Source of the DNA: Aliiroseovarius halocynthiae
Lineage (GTDB): Bacteria; Pseudomonadota; Alphaproteobacteria; Rhodobacterales; Rhodobacteraceae
DNA: 64,000 bases
Direction: 5' to 3'
Assembly: GCF_007004645.1 (NCBI RefSeq)
Contig: NZ_ML660022.1
Location: 1 to 64,000 of the forward strand
The position numbers and the translations under genes were made by a program. Position 1 is the stretch's first letter, and each line of letters starts with the position of its first letter. Under the pieces are notes generated by a model. It saw only the letters and a list, made by a program, of their open reading frames with translations, made no database searches and was not told the DNA's origin. Positions 55,329 through 64,000 of this stretch are shown piece by piece.

Positions 55329-56564
55329 CTACGCAAAAATATCAGGGCGAACCTCGACATAAACGTCATGTACGGTCGCGTCGGGGGCACCCTTCAGGAT
55401 TGCAACGACCTGCCCGCCAATCGTAACGATACCATCCTCGCCACTCTCCGAAGGCTCAACGACACAATCGAGATCCTTGTGATTGGCATCCTCGGCTAAA
55501 GAGATACGCAGGAAATCCTCGCCGGATTTGAAATCTGTGACCTGAGCCACCTGTTCAGCTTCCGACCCATCGGGGTAAAGCCAGAAGACATCGTTACCCT
55601 CGCCGCCTGTCGCAACATCTGAGGCGCCAAAGATCAGCGTATCATCTCCCTTCCCGCCATCCAGGACATCTGAGGCATGGTCATTATGCCAGTCATAGTC
55701 GTGGCGTTCCGCGCCACTTGCTTCCATCGCATGGCCGAAATGGTCAATTATGTCATTGCCGTCGCCGCCCAGAAGCCAGTCTTCACCCAACCCGCCTTTC
55801 AGGATATCGTCGCCGTCGCCACCATCCAGATAGTCATCATCCGAAGCGTCGTGATCCCCCGGCCTTCCGCCGGGATGCGCATTGTTCGCGCGATCGCCAT
55901 CCTCATGGCGACCGCCAAACAGCTGATCGTCGCCATCACCGCCGATCAGAACGTCATCCCCGGCGCCACCATCAAGATAGCCGTCGGCACTCTCCGATCC
56001 ATCCAGCCGATCATCCCCCTGCCCGCCAAACGCGGCCAGCGCGCCATCACCGGCAACTATTGTGTCATCGCCGTCATTGCCAAACAGATACGCAGCCTCA
56101 TCCCCGGCATGGATCGTATCATCGCCCGCACCGGCGTCATAAACATCGACTGCGCCGTCACCGCTTACCACAGCCGTGCCGTTGACGGTCGAGATCTCGC
56201 CCGGATCACCGCTGCCCCCCGATCCTCGGATCACCATTTCATCATCGCCATCAGTCAGAACGTGTTCTTTGGTGACCGGCACAAAATGATCCAAATTCTC
56301 GCGCCCGTAATGCGAGTCGGTTTCGCTGCCCAGAAGCTGATCCAGCAATGTTTGACTTTTGTCTGGGCTATCATCATCCCCAGAGCCGTCATTCGGCTTT
56401 AGGACTGTGTCAGGATCAGGCGTGGTCGGTGCAGTTCCAGCACCGCCATCCAAATCGCCAGAATTCCCGCCGTTGCCTTGGTTGTCATCCAGCAAATCAT
56501 TGGTGAAGCTGTCTGCAACGAAAGCCACTGGTATAAGACTTAATAATAGTAACCCAAAAAGCAT
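55329..56564 (-). CDS. membrane-anchored RTX-type calcium-binding protein
   Basis: This 411-residue protein begins with a hydrophobic helix (MLFGLLLLSLIPVAFVA), an Asp/Gly/Pro-rich linker (about 20-80) and then about ten RTX-like nonapeptides such as GGAGDDVLIGGDGDDQLFGG and GGDGDDILKGG. The C-terminal 90 residues form a beta domain ending VRPDIFA. The N-terminal helix is unusual for secreted RTX proteins and may hold it in the membrane. Calcium should order the repeats. No type I exporter is adjacent. Confidence 0.83.
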   Translation of the reverse strand: MLFGLLLLSLIPVAFVADSFTNDLLDDNQGNGGNSGDLDGGAGTAPTTPDPDTVLKPNDGSGDDDSPDKSQTLLDQLLGSETDSHYGRENLDHFVPVTKEHVLTDGDDEMVIRGSGGSGDPGEISTVNGTAVVSGDGAVDVYDAGAGDDTIHAGDEAAYLFGNDGDDTIVAGDGALAAFGGQGDDRLDGSESADGYLDGGAGDDVLIGGDGDDQLFGGRHEDGDRANNAHPGGRPGDHDASDDDYLDGGDGDDILKGGLGEDWLLGGDGNDIIDHFGHAMEASGAERHDYDWHNDHASDVLDGGKGDDTLIFGASDVATGGEGNDVFWLYPDGSEAEQVAQVTDFKSGEDFLRISLAEDANHKDLDCVVEPSESGEDGIVTIGGQVVAILKGAPDATVHDVYVEVRPDIFA

Positions 56565-56741
56565 TCGGTACGCCGCCTGTCTTAGTCTGGTAACACATCA
56601 TCAGACCTGATTGTGCCCATCACCACTTGCGAATGTATGAAACACCGAGCATTCTTCGCCTGAAATCTGCGAATAAGTTTAATCAAACCAAAAGTTAACA
56701 AAGCGTTAACAACCCAACCGCGCCAGACAACTAGAGATCAA

Positions 56742-57065
56742 GTGATGCCAAATTCTGACATTGAAACGCCTGAGAAAGAGGCGCCTCTGAGCAAAGAACA
56801 GCTTTCGACTGAGCTGCGCGCCCTTCGGGCCGAGGTCGCGCGCATGAACAACCACCGCTTTATCCGGCTGCATGACAGCCTGTTCAAGCTGGGCCTGTTT
56901 CAATTGTATCGCGGACTGGCATTCGGGTTGGGATCCGTGCTGGGTGCCACCATTTTGGTCTCGTGGGTCATCTATATGCTGGGATCGATCGATTTCATCC
57001 CAGTTTTGGGCGACTGGGCCACGCAGATCATTGACGAAATCAAGGTCGCACCACCCGCGCAATGA
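56742..57065 (+). CDS. DUF5665-type small membrane protein
   Basis: This 107-residue protein has a charged, helical N-terminus (LSTELRALRAEVARMNNHRF) and one or two membrane helices (GLASGVLGATIL-type region around residues 55-85), ending with an acidic, Pro-rich tail. It fits DUF5665, a family of small alphaproteobacterial membrane proteins without known role. It lies upstream of rpsO, with 129 bases between. Confidence 0.72.
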   Translation: MMPNSDIETPEKEAPLSKEQLSTELRALRAEVARMNNHRFIRLHDSLFKLGLFQLYRGLAFGLGSVLGATILVSWVIYMLGSIDFIPVLGDWATQIIDEIKVAPPAQ

Positions 57066-57194
57066 TTTCCTTTGCCTTTAGCGTGGAATCCGACTAGACA
57101 CCCGCATCCGCTATAAATGGCGGGTATCTCCATGGGCCTTGCTGGACGACATCCCGGCCTGCGCCATCCACTCTAACCTATGAAGGAGACCCCG

Positions 57195-57464
57195 ATGTCG
57201 ATTACTGCAGAAGAAAAGAACCGCCTGATCAAGGAATTCGGCACCAAAGAAGGCGACACCGGTTCGCCCGAAGTTCAGGTTGCCATCCTGTCGTCGCGCA
57301 TCGCGACCCTGACCGAGCACTTCAAAACGCACAAGAAAGACAACCACGGTCGCCGTGGTCTTCTGAAGATGGTTGCCCAGCGCCGCAAGCTGCTGGACTA
57401 TACCCGCGCCAAAGACGAAGCACGCTATCAGGACCTGATCAAGCGTCTGGGTCTGCGTCGCTAA
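57195..57464 (+). CDS. rpsO: 30S ribosomal protein S15
   Basis: This 89-residue protein is a normal S15: [31 protein letters not shown], and the loop [13 protein letters not shown] that binds 16S rRNA. AAGGAG lies 8 bases before the ATG. S15 often represses its own translation through a leader structure; the 129-base leader here has paired ACCCGC and GCGGGT segments near 57100-57125 that could take part. A terminator follows, so pnp is not cotranscribed. Confidence 0.97.
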   Translation: MSITAEEKNRLIKEFGTKEGDTGSPEVQVAILSSRIATLTEHFKTHKKDNHGRRGLLKMVAQRRKLLDYTRAKDEARYQDLIKRLGLRR

Positions 57465-57484
57465 GACCAGAACCACTTGGATAG

Positions 57485-57519
57485 AAACGCCCGTCTTGCA
57501 AAAGGCGGGCGTTTTTTTT
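57485..57519 (+). terminator. intrinsic terminator of rpsO
   Basis: Arms aaacgcccgtctt and aaggcgggcgttt, with one G-T pair, are followed by eight T residues. Confidence 0.9.
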
Positions 57520-57557
57520 CACGGTACCGTCAGTTTACCGCTTTACAGGAGAGTGCC

Positions 57558-57776
57558 GTGCAAACAGTTGATATCGTGAAATGGGCCGCTACCGTAATCC
57601 AGCTGATTGGCTATGGCATGACTGGTCTAAACATGACCCCTTGGAACGTGTATGCCTTTTTCGTAGGCATTTTCCTTTGGTTCGCAGTTGGTGTGATGTG
57701 GAAGGACAAGGCAATCATGGTAGTTCATGTGGGTGCCTTTATTTCGCTGTTTGTGGGGTACTTGAACGCTGCATAA
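57558..57776 (+). CDS. small two-helix membrane protein
   Basis: This 72-residue protein starts at a GTG with AGGAGAG upstream; an earlier in-frame ATG lies inside the rpsO terminator and is rejected. It has two or three hydrophobic helices (VIQLIGYGMTGLNM, VYAFFVGIFLWFAVGVMW, VVHVGAFISLFVGYL). The pattern resembles SWEET-like helices only superficially; I do not recognise a characterised family. It converges on the SGNH gene with 11 bases between. Confidence 0.7.
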   Translation: MQTVDIVKWAATVIQLIGYGMTGLNMTPWNVYAFFVGIFLWFAVGVMWKDKAIMVVHVGAFISLFVGYLNAA

Positions 57777-57787
57777 GCGCCAAGCCA

Positions 57788-58474
57788 TTACCTTTTGCGA
57801 TCCAACTTCTTGATCAACAGCGCCACGCGCTTCGCGATCATCGCACTCCCTTTAAAAGACGGATGAATCATATCAATGCCATGATACGACCGATCCCCAT
57901 GGGGCACCAGATCCTTGTTCGACATGAAGTAGACGCCCTTCATTTGCTGGGCCATATGCTGAAGCCGCGCCTCATAGGCATCACCGTCGTCGCGGCAGTT
58001 CTCAATCGGCGATCCCACACCAGGTGATCGCAGATAGCCAATTACAATAACCTTCGCCCCTGTCGCGCGGATCCGATTGATCAGATCCGGCACCGGCCCG
58101 TACCGGCCATTGATCGAAATCATCAGGTTAATCTTGCGGTTGCAGCGGTTACAACCACATCCGAACCACAGGTCGTTGCCGCCACCATTCAGGACGACCC
58201 AATCCCAATCTCCGTCGCGAAACTGGCGACTGATCTTCATCCCCATACTTCCCGAAATCGGCAGGTTATAGATGATGCGTGCCCCGCCAATCGCGCGGTT
58301 CACCACAGGCTCGTGCAAATAGCGGCCTAACATATGCCCGATCGAACGGCCCGTCATCTTATGCCATGCCATCAAACTGTCCCCGATCACCAAGATCCGG
58401 GCGTCGCGCTCTCCGGCCATCGCCGCATGAGATCCGGCAAACAAGGTTAGGATGAGGGCTAGTGTTCTAATCAT
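57788..58474 (-). CDS. SGNH/GDSL-type hydrolase, exported
   Basis: This 228-residue protein has a signal peptide (MIRTLALILTLFAGSHA) and SGNH blocks: VIGDSLMAW (nucleophile Ser), the NGGGNDLW segment (Gly and Asn) and DMIHPSFKG (Asp and His). A Cys-rich insertion CGCNRCNRK follows block III, and another Cys lies in ENCRDDGD, probably disulfide-bonded. SGNH enzymes deacylate or deacetylate lipids or glycans; the substrate is unknown. AAGGTG precedes the ATG at 58474. Confidence 0.85.
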   Translation of the reverse strand: MIRTLALILTLFAGSHAAMAGERDARILVIGDSLMAWHKMTGRSIGHMLGRYLHEPVVNRAIGGARIIYNLPISGSMGMKISRQFRDGDWDWVVLNGGGNDLWFGCGCNRCNRKINLMISINGRYGPVPDLINRIRATGAKVIVIGYLRSPGVGSPIENCRDDGDAYEARLQHMAQQMKGVYFMSNKDLVPHGDRSYHGIDMIHPSFKGSAMIAKRVALLIKKLDRKR

Positions 58475-58667
58475 TTGCACACCTTTGGAGTGGCCCACCA
58501 CACATGAGCGAAGAAGTTATCTAAAATGTGAGACAGCAGTCGCCGCCGAGTCAACCAAGGATTGATTCAAATTCAGTACATCCCGGGGGCGCTGAAGCTT
58601 GACGTTTGGTTTTGCTTGAAATGACCGGCGGTCATTGTGCAGCCTATGGAAAGCTGAGGAGACTACG

Positions 58668-59408
58668 ATGATACAAGCAATCCGTGTTTTGATGAATATG
58701 GGCAGCCTGCACCGGCTGTTTCCATTCTGGCTGTTTGGGCTGTTTGCCTTGGTGTATTGGTTCACGCCATGGCTGATATTGGCCATCGCTTATGGCATGG
58801 TCGCGCAATTCTTCGTCGAATACGTCATGCACCGTTTCCTTCTGCATCGCGAACCACCCACGGACCAAGGCGTGTTCAACGACCTGTACCGAAGCCATAT
58901 TGGCCATCATGAATTCCCCAATGACCCCGAGTTCTTCACAGGCGGCGATCACTGGTATGCTCTTAAATTCGGAACAATCTCGTTCGTGGTTCATACGCTG
59001 ATCCTGTGGCCATTCCTTGGCTTGGGGCCTGCGGCGTTGTTTGCCTATGTCGCGCTGTATGTGGGATCAGTCAGCGCCTTCACCTTCTATGAATATTGCC
59101 ACACTCTGGCCCATGTAAGCGTGCCGAAAGGCTGGTTCGGACAGCGCGTCACGCGCACCCACTTGGCTCACCATTTTCAGGATCACGAAGCGACCTTCCA
59201 TGTCAGCTTCGGCATGAACTGGATCGACCGTCTGTTCGGCACCAAGCACGACCCTGAACTGGCGCGCGAGCGGTTTGACCGCGACACCATCCTGTCCATG
59301 GGCATGGATCCCGAGGATCTGCGTCTGGTCACCGCCCGCAAGGCCTTTGGCATCAAGAAAGTGCCGCGCGGCAAGCTGACCCGCAAGCAGGCACCGCAGA
59401 CGCAATAA
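58668..59408 (+). CDS. fatty acid hydroxylase-family membrane protein
   Basis: This 246-residue protein has about four helices and the histidine boxes of the sterol desaturase/fatty acid hydroxylase superfamily: MHRFLLH, SHIGHHEFP, CHTLAH and THLAHHFQDHEATFH. These bind two irons for oxygen-dependent hydroxylation of lipid or carotenoid chains. The box pattern is nearest to the fatty acid 2-hydroxylase (Scs7) type. GAGGAG lies before the ATG at 58668. It is divergent from the SGNH hydrolase, itself a possible lipid enzyme. Confidence 0.83.
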   Translation: MIQAIRVLMNMGSLHRLFPFWLFGLFALVYWFTPWLILAIAYGMVAQFFVEYVMHRFLLHREPPTDQGVFNDLYRSHIGHHEFPNDPEFFTGGDHWYALKFGTISFVVHTLILWPFLGLGPAALFAYVALYVGSVSAFTFYEYCHTLAHVSVPKGWFGQRVTRTHLAHHFQDHEATFHVSFGMNWIDRLFGTKHDPELARERFDRDTILSMGMDPEDLRLVTARKAFGIKKVPRGKLTRKQAPQTQ

Positions 59409-59411
59409 GCT

Positions 59412-60473
59412 CTACAGCAGTGACATCAGGCGAATCATCAGCTGGTATGGCAGGCTGCGCTTTGCCAGCTCGTTGGTGGTTCCGCTGATATACAGCCCCG
59501 TCGAAGGCGCATGATAGGCAAACGCCCCGCTGATCCCCGAATGCCCCAGCAGATCCGGCTGGCGTTTGAAGGGCGAGAAATACCAAGGCGTGTGAAACAT
59601 CATCATCCCCGTCCCATTGCGCAGCGGGAAGAAGATGCGCCGATACTCTTGCACCTGCATGACCCGGGCGATGTCAAACAAAGCACCTTCATAAAAGGCT
59701 TTCAGAAAGCGCAGCATCTCGGCGCTGGTGGAATATCCGCCACCATCCAAGCGCGTGCTTTCCAGCGCGGCGGGGATCGACAGCGGGGCCTTGTTCATTC
59801 GCAGCGGCAGCGCAGGCACGGTGGACCCGTCGCGCCGAAACAGCCCGGTTGATGTCAGGCCAAGCGGACCCGCGATACGGGTTTGAACGACGGTGGCCTC
59901 GTCCTGTCCAGTCACCGCTTTGATGATGCCGCCCAGCAATTGAAACCCGGTATCCGTATAAGATGCCTTACCCGCCGCGCCGGGCGGAAACAGTGGCGTC
60001 AGGCTTGTTTTATTCGCGTCAATCACGTCCTCAAGGCTCCACGCCTTGTCTTGACCCTGCAACATGCCTTCCGCAAAGACGCTGCCATCCACACGTTTCT
60101 GTTCGAAATAATCCGCCAACCCCGCGCGATGTGACAGAAGCTGGCGCACTGTGATCTGCGCCGTGTAATCCTGCCCCTTATAGAAATGCAGGCCGTCCAA
60201 CGCGCCCTCGGGGAAGAACGCGGTGATAGGATCGTCCAGCGACAAATGCCCCTCGTCCCGCAACTGAAAGATCATCGCAGATGCGAAAAGCTTGGTGGCG
60301 CTGGCCAGAAAATAACCTGCGTCGGGATCGCCCGACGTCGCGCCCGCACATCCTGCAAAGCTATGGATGTCATCCTGTCCGGAAAAGCCCAGACTGACCT
60401 GCAGATCGGGCAGGCCCTGCGCCTTTTGGAAGCGGTCAATGCAGGTCTGAATGCGGACAGTATCAAGGGTCAT
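59412..60473 (-). CDS. serine hydrolase of the beta-lactamase/class C family
   Basis: This 353-residue protein has the SXXK motif in LASATKLFA, the second motif YTDTGFQLLG (Tyr-Thr-Asp in place of Tyr-X-Asn), and a HSGISG third motif. This is the fold of class C beta-lactamases, D-peptidases and esterases such as EstB. No clear signal peptide is seen from this start; in-frame ATGs lie upstream at 60503 and 60530. Natural substrate unknown; resistance is not implied. Confidence 0.83.
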   Translation of the reverse strand: MTLDTVRIQTCIDRFQKAQGLPDLQVSLGFSGQDDIHSFAGCAGATSGDPDAGYFLASATKLFASAMIFQLRDEGHLSLDDPITAFFPEGALDGLHFYKGQDYTAQITVRQLLSHRAGLADYFEQKRVDGSVFAEGMLQGQDKAWSLEDVIDANKTSLTPLFPPGAAGKASYTDTGFQLLGGIIKAVTGQDEATVVQTRIAGPLGLTSTGLFRRDGSTVPALPLRMNKAPLSIPAALESTRLDGGGYSTSAEMLRFLKAFYEGALFDIARVMQVQEYRRIFFPLRNGTGMMMFHTPWYFSPFKRQPDLLGHSGISGAFAYHAPSTGLYISGTTNELAKRSLPYQLMIRLMSLL

Positions 60474-60668
60474 ATCAGCGTCGTCCTTCAAAACACGCGC
60501 CATAGTTGCTGAACGCGCCCGCAGACACAACAGGCCAGATCATCGCGGCTTTCGCTCATTTTAGTGCCATTTCTTTGTGACAACTTCCCAATGCTCTTTT
60601 TTTCCTATACAGAGCGCCCATCTGAGACGTGACGCTTCGGTCCCGGCGCATGAAAAGATAGAGGGATC

Positions 60669-60723
60669 GGCGGCAATGGGGCCGCCATGATAACGGGAGA
60701 CCCGGAGGGCCGGGAGTGCTCCC
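60669..60723 (+). promoter_or_regulatory. paired hairpins in the pnp leader
   Basis: The first hairpin has perfect 6-base arms ggcggc and gccgcc (60669-60686). The second has an inner stem cccgg/ccggg (60701-60714) inside an outer stem gggag/ctccc (60695-60723) and ends 13 bases before the ATG. In E. coli, PNPase controls its own mRNA through an RNase III-cut leader hairpin; the same is inferred here. Confidence 0.6.
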
Positions 60724-60735
60724 AATTAGGAAAAC

Positions 60736-62892
60736 ATGATGTTTGACGTAACCAAAAAATCGATGGAGTGGGGCGAAGAAACCCTCACTCTGGAAACGGG
60801 CAAGGTTGCCCGTCAGGCCGACGGTTCGGTCATCGCCACTCTGGGCGAGACCTCTGTCATGGCCAACGTGACCTTCGCGCGCCAGCAGAAGCCCGGTCAG
60901 GACTTCTTCCCGCTGACAGTTCACTATAACGAAAAATATTATGCCGCTGGTAAAATCCCCGGTGGCTTCTTCAAACGCGAAGCCCGTCCGACCGAAAAAG
61001 AGACGCTGACCTCGCGCTTGATCGACCGCCCGATCCGCCCGCTGTTCGTTCCCGGCTTCAAAAACGAAGTTCTGGTGATCTGTACCGTGCTGTCGCATGA
61101 TCTGGTCAACGACCCCGACATGGTTGCTATGATCGCGGCATCGGCGGCTTTGACCATTTCGGGCGCGCCCTTCATGGGTCCGATCGGCGCCTGCCGCGTT
61201 GGTTTCGAGGATGGCGAATACATCCTGAACCCGACCTGCGACGACATGCACGATCTGCGCAACAACCCGGACCAGCGTCTGGACCTTGTTGTCGCCGGCA
61301 CCAAAGACGCCGTGATGATGGTGGAATCGGAAGCCTACGAACTGTCCGAAGCTGAAATGCTGGGCGCGGTGAAGTTCGCGCACGAGCAGATCCAGCCGGT
61401 CATCGACCTGATCATTGATCTGGCCGAAGACGCCGCGAAAGAGCCGTTCGACTTCCAGCCTGCCGATTACTCGGAGCTGTACGAAGCTGTAAAAGCCGCT
61501 GGTGAAGACAAAATTCGCGCGGCTTACGGCAACACCGACAAGCAGGAACGCGTTGCTGCTGTTTCGGCTGCCAAAGCTGACATTATCGACGCCCTGACCG
61601 AAGAGCAGCAAGAGGACGCAAACCTCGGCACTGCTCTGAAGAAGCTGGAATCGGCTGTTGTACGTGGCGACGTTGTGAAAACCGGCAAGCGTATCGACGG
61701 TCGCGCACTAGACACTGTCCGCGCCATCGACAGCACGGTTGGCATCCTGCCGCGTACACACGGTTCGGCCCTGTTCACACGTGGTGAAACCCAAGGTCTG
61801 GTTGTGACCACTCTGGGCACCGGCGACGACGAGCAGATGATCGACGCGCTGACCGGCACCTACAAGTCGAACTTCCTGCTGCACTATAACTTCCCTCCGT
61901 ATTCGGTTGGCGAAGTTGGCCGCTTTGGCCCTCCGGGCCGTCGTGAAATCGGTCACGGCAAGCTGGCATGGCGTGCGCTGCAGGCGGTTCTGCCGTCGGC
62001 AACTGACTTCCCCTACACCATCCGTCTGGTATCCGAGATCACTGAATCGAACGGTTCCAGCTCGATGGCGTCGGTCTGTGGTGGCTCGCTGTCCATGATG
62101 GACGCGGCTGTTCCGCTGAAAGCGCCTGTTGCTGGTGTGGCCATGGGTCTGATCCTGGAAGATGACGGCTCGTACGCTGTTCTGACCGACATCCTGGGTG
62201 ACGAAGATCACTTGGGCGACATGGACTTCAAAGTGGCTGGTACCGAAAACGGCATCACCTCGCTGCAGATGGACATCAAGGTCGCAGGCATCACGCCCGA
62301 GATCATGGAGAAAGCTCTGGAGCAGGCCAAAGGTGGCCGTCTGCACATCCTCGAAGAGATGGGCAAGGCGCTGACCGAAGGTCGTCAGGAATTCTCGGCG
62401 CACGCACCGCGCATCGAGACCATGAACATTCCGACCGACAAGATCCGTGAAGTGATCGGCTCGGGCGGTAAGGTCATCCGCGAGATCGTGGAAGTGTCGG
62501 GCGCCAAGGTCGACATCAACGACGACGGCGTGATCAAGATCGCTTCACCCAACGGCGACGCCATCAACAAGGCTTACGAGATGATCCACGCGATCGTCGC
62601 CGAGCCGGAAGAAGGCGCAGTTTACACCGGTAAAGTTGTGAAGATCGTCGACTTCGGCGCCTTCGTGAACTTCTTCGGCAAGCGCGACGGTCTGGTGCAC
62701 GTATCCCAGATCGAAAACCGCCGCCTGAACCATCCTTCGGACGTTCTGAAGGAAGGCCAGGAAGTCAAAGTCAAACTGCTTGGCTTTGATGACCGCGGCA
62801 AAGTTCGCCTGTCGATGAAAGTTGTCGATCAGGAAACCGGCGAAGAGGTTGCCCCTGAGCCGAAGAAAAAGAAAGAAGACGCTGACGAGTAA
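60736..62892 (+). CDS. pnp: polynucleotide phosphorylase
   Basis: This 718-residue exoribonuclease has two RNase PH domains ([12 protein letters not shown], and GETSVMANV; the second with [23 protein letters not shown]), a KH domain ([20 protein letters not shown]) and a C-terminal S1 domain ([18 protein letters not shown]). It degrades RNA with phosphate and works in the degradosome. Tandem ATGs at 60736 and 60739 are both possible; AGG lies 6 bases upstream. It stands apart from rpsO, its usual neighbour. Confidence 0.97.
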   Translation: MMFDVTKKSMEWGEETLTLETGKVARQADGSVIATLGETSVMANVTFARQQKPGQDFFPLTVHYNEKYYAAGKIPGGFFKREARPTEKETLTSRLIDRPIRPLFVPGFKNEVLVICTVLSHDLVNDPDMVAMIAASAALTISGAPFMGPIGACRVGFEDGEYILNPTCDDMHDLRNNPDQRLDLVVAGTKDAVMMVESEAYELSEAEMLGAVKFAHEQIQPVIDLIIDLAEDAAKEPFDFQPADYSELYEAVKAAGEDKIRAAYGNTDKQERVAAVSAAKADIIDALTEEQQEDANLGTALKKLESAVVRGDVVKTGKRIDGRALDTVRAIDSTVGILPRTHGSALFTRGETQGLVVTTLGTGDDEQMIDALTGTYKSNFLLHYNFPPYSVGEVGRFGPPGRREIGHGKLAWRALQAVLPSATDFPYTIRLVSEITESNGSSSMASVCGGSLSMMDAAVPLKAPVAGVAMGLILEDDGSYAVLTDILGDEDHLGDMDFKVAGTENGITSLQMDIKVAGITPEIMEKALEQAKGGRLHILEEMGKALTEGRQEFSAHAPRIETMNIPTDKIREVIGSGGKVIREIVEVSGAKVDINDDGVIKIASPNGDAINKAYEMIHAIVAEPEEGAVYTGKVVKIVDFGAFVNFFGKRDGLVHVSQIENRRLNHPSDVLKEGQEVKVKLLGFDDRGKVRLSMKVVDQETGEEVAPEPKKKKEDADE

Positions 62893-62959
62893 TTCGAACG
62901 GTTCGGGGTAACCCGAACCGGCACCCGGTCTCGGCTGAGTGCGTGTTTTCAACCAAACG

Positions 62960-62989
62960 AAAGCCCCGGTGGAAACGCCGGGGCTTTTT
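62960..62989 (+). terminator. intrinsic terminator of pnp
   Basis: Ten-base arms aaagccccgg and ccggggcttt with an 8-base loop are followed by TT(T)C.. on the plus strand, 67 bases after the pnp stop. Confidence 0.85.
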
Positions 62990-63127
62990 CTTGACGTAAA
63001 GCGTTAACCCCACATCCATCCCGCGCAGCTATAGGTCATAAAATCGGCAGAAATCCCCGTTACGAAGCTTCAGAACGCCGATAAACAACCTATTGAGCAC
63101 ATAAGTAACCTTAACGCAGGCCAACTC

Positions 63128-64000
63128 ATGACGGTAACTGGCACCCCGACGGATGGGGACGACATTCTGGACGGAGACAACGCCAACGACACCATCGCTG
63201 GCGAACAGGGGAATGATACCATCTCGGGCGGGGGTGGGGCCGACATTATCTATGGCGATGTGCAATATTTGGACAATGGCAGCCTGCAATCCAACCAGGG
63301 CGACAACGGCTGGAGCGCAGGAAGCATTGATGGCTGGTACAATACTGGATCGGGCGGCACGATCGAGCGTTGGGGGTTTGGCTTCGGTGGGTTAAACCCG
63401 GCCGACGGCGGCACCTTTATCGAGCTTGACGGTAACACCAGCGGCATTGACCATGTCCAGACAGATACCGACCTGCAAGATGGGGTCACCTATCAACTGA
63501 CGTTTGATCACGCGGCGCGGCCCGGAAGCAGCGCAGGCGATGATTTCGAAGTTACTGTAAATGGCATTGTGGTCGCCACGATATCTCCGTCATCCATCGG
63601 CAGCTTCACGACGACCACAATCACCATCACAGGCGCCCCCGGAACCGATACGATTGGGTTCCGCGAAATTGCCAGCCAAGACAACAGCCTTGGCGTATTG
63701 CTGGACAATGTCAGCATCTCGCTGACGCCCGCGAGCGCAGCGGCCAGTGGATATTCATTCAATGACATCATCGATGGCGGCGCGGGTAATGATCTGATCT
63801 ATGGCCAAGAGGGTGACGACCAGATCACTGGCGGCACCGGTGATGACTATATGGAAGGCGGCATTGGAAATGACGTCTTCGTGCTGGCCGACGGCAGCGG
63901 CGACGACACGGTCGGCGACTTCAACATCGGCGAGGACCTGCTGGACGTCACCGCGCTGAATGACGACACGGGAAATCCGGTCGATGTGAACGATGTCACT
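63128..64000 (+). CDS. RTX-type calcium-binding protein, truncated by window edge
   Basis: At least 291 residues run to the window edge without a stop. RTX nonapeptides open the protein (GTPTDGDDILDGD, GEQGNDTISGGGGADIIYGD) and return at about 220 (GGAGNDLIYGQEGDDQITGGTGDDYMEGG). Between them lies a lectin-like beta domain (about 60-205). The last visible part, FVLADGSGDDTVGDFNIGEDLLDV, is typical of the stretch before a C-terminal Hint or secretion domain, which would lie outside. Export by a type I system is inferred; no exporter gene is in view. No stop codon lets routine scans find it. Confidence 0.85.
   Translation, partial: MTVTGTPTDGDDILDGDNANDTIAGEQGNDTISGGGGADIIYGDVQYLDNGSLQSNQGDNGWSAGSIDGWYNTGSGGTIERWGFGFGGLNPADGGTFIELDGNTSGIDHVQTDTDLQDGVTYQLTFDHAARPGSSAGDDFEVTVNGIVVATISPSSIGSFTTTTITITGAPGTDTIGFREIASQDNSLGVLLDNVSISLTPASAAASGYSFNDIIDGGAGNDLIYGQEGDDQITGGTGDDYMEGGIGNDVFVLADGSGDDTVGDFNIGEDLLDVTALNDDTGNPVDVNDVT

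Noticed and set aside
60556-61611. 351-codon minus ORF over the pnp 5' half
   Set aside because: Antisense to the first RNase PH domain.
1-64000. CRISPR arrays, insertion sequences, prophage or rRNA genes
   Set aside because: I found no regular spaced repeats, transposase or phage motifs, or rRNA-like segments.

Overview
This window looks like a chromosomal segment of a marine Rhodobacterales bacterium (Roseobacter-type alphaproteobacterium). The evidence is the high-GC coding style, a DinB with an N-terminal zinc ribbon, the run rsmB / heparinase-like / purH / lspA / DUF3035 / two M16 peptidases / mutL / rmuC, many RTX and Hint-domain secreted proteins, and short hairpin-plus-AGGATATTT elements at gene ends. 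I see no rRNA, CRISPR array, insertion sequence or prophage. One tRNA (Val-GAC) is present.

Layout. 0.2-5.2 kb (minus strand): msrQ-msrP methionine sulfoxide repair, a Hint-domain protein, a membrane-anchored FMN/Fe-S glutamate-synthase-like protein and an Mpo1-like membrane protein. 5.6-14.5 kb: an EF-hand protein, an AT-richer SMI1/KNR4 gene, clpB with a good heat-shock promoter, pyrF, an NfeD/stomatin pair, a NUDIX hydrolase, dinB and an N-formylglutamate amidohydrolase. 14.6-16.8 kb: tRNA-Val, rpmJ, a LysR regulator, a lipoprotein with an Asp-Pro/Arg/Glu tail, and a Dabb protein.

16.9-28.4 kb: one long minus-strand operon encodes a FadD-like acyl-CoA ligase, a complete Liv-type ABC importer and a PaaK-like aryl-CoA ligase. 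A hybrid histidine kinase and an OmpR-type regulator are divergent from it. This looks like uptake of a carboxylic acid coupled to CoA activation. 28.4-30.9 kb: a DeoR/GlpR-type repressor divergent from glpD. 31.0-33.8 kb: a stand-alone formate dehydrogenase alpha subunit. 33.9-38.3 kb (plus strand): histidine phosphatase, GST, saccharopine dehydrogenase (lysine-forming type), a SemiSWEET/PQ-loop half-transporter, saccharopine dehydrogenase (glutamate-forming type) and an HD/MIOX-like protein. The saccharopine genes point to lysine catabolism, and the transporter inside that operon is the most interesting lead here.

38.4-50.7 kb (minus): an orphan AT-rich ORF, then the housekeeping run from rmuC and mutL to rsmB. 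50.7-64 kb: SDHAF4-like gene, truB-rbfA, dapB, deoA, a DUF1643 gene, an anchored RTX protein, a DUF5665 protein, rpsO, a small membrane protein, an SGNH hydrolase, a fatty-acid-hydroxylase family protein, a beta-lactamase-fold hydrolase, pnp with a structured leader, and an RTX protein that runs off the right edge. Functions are read from motifs and family knowledge; no database search was possible.
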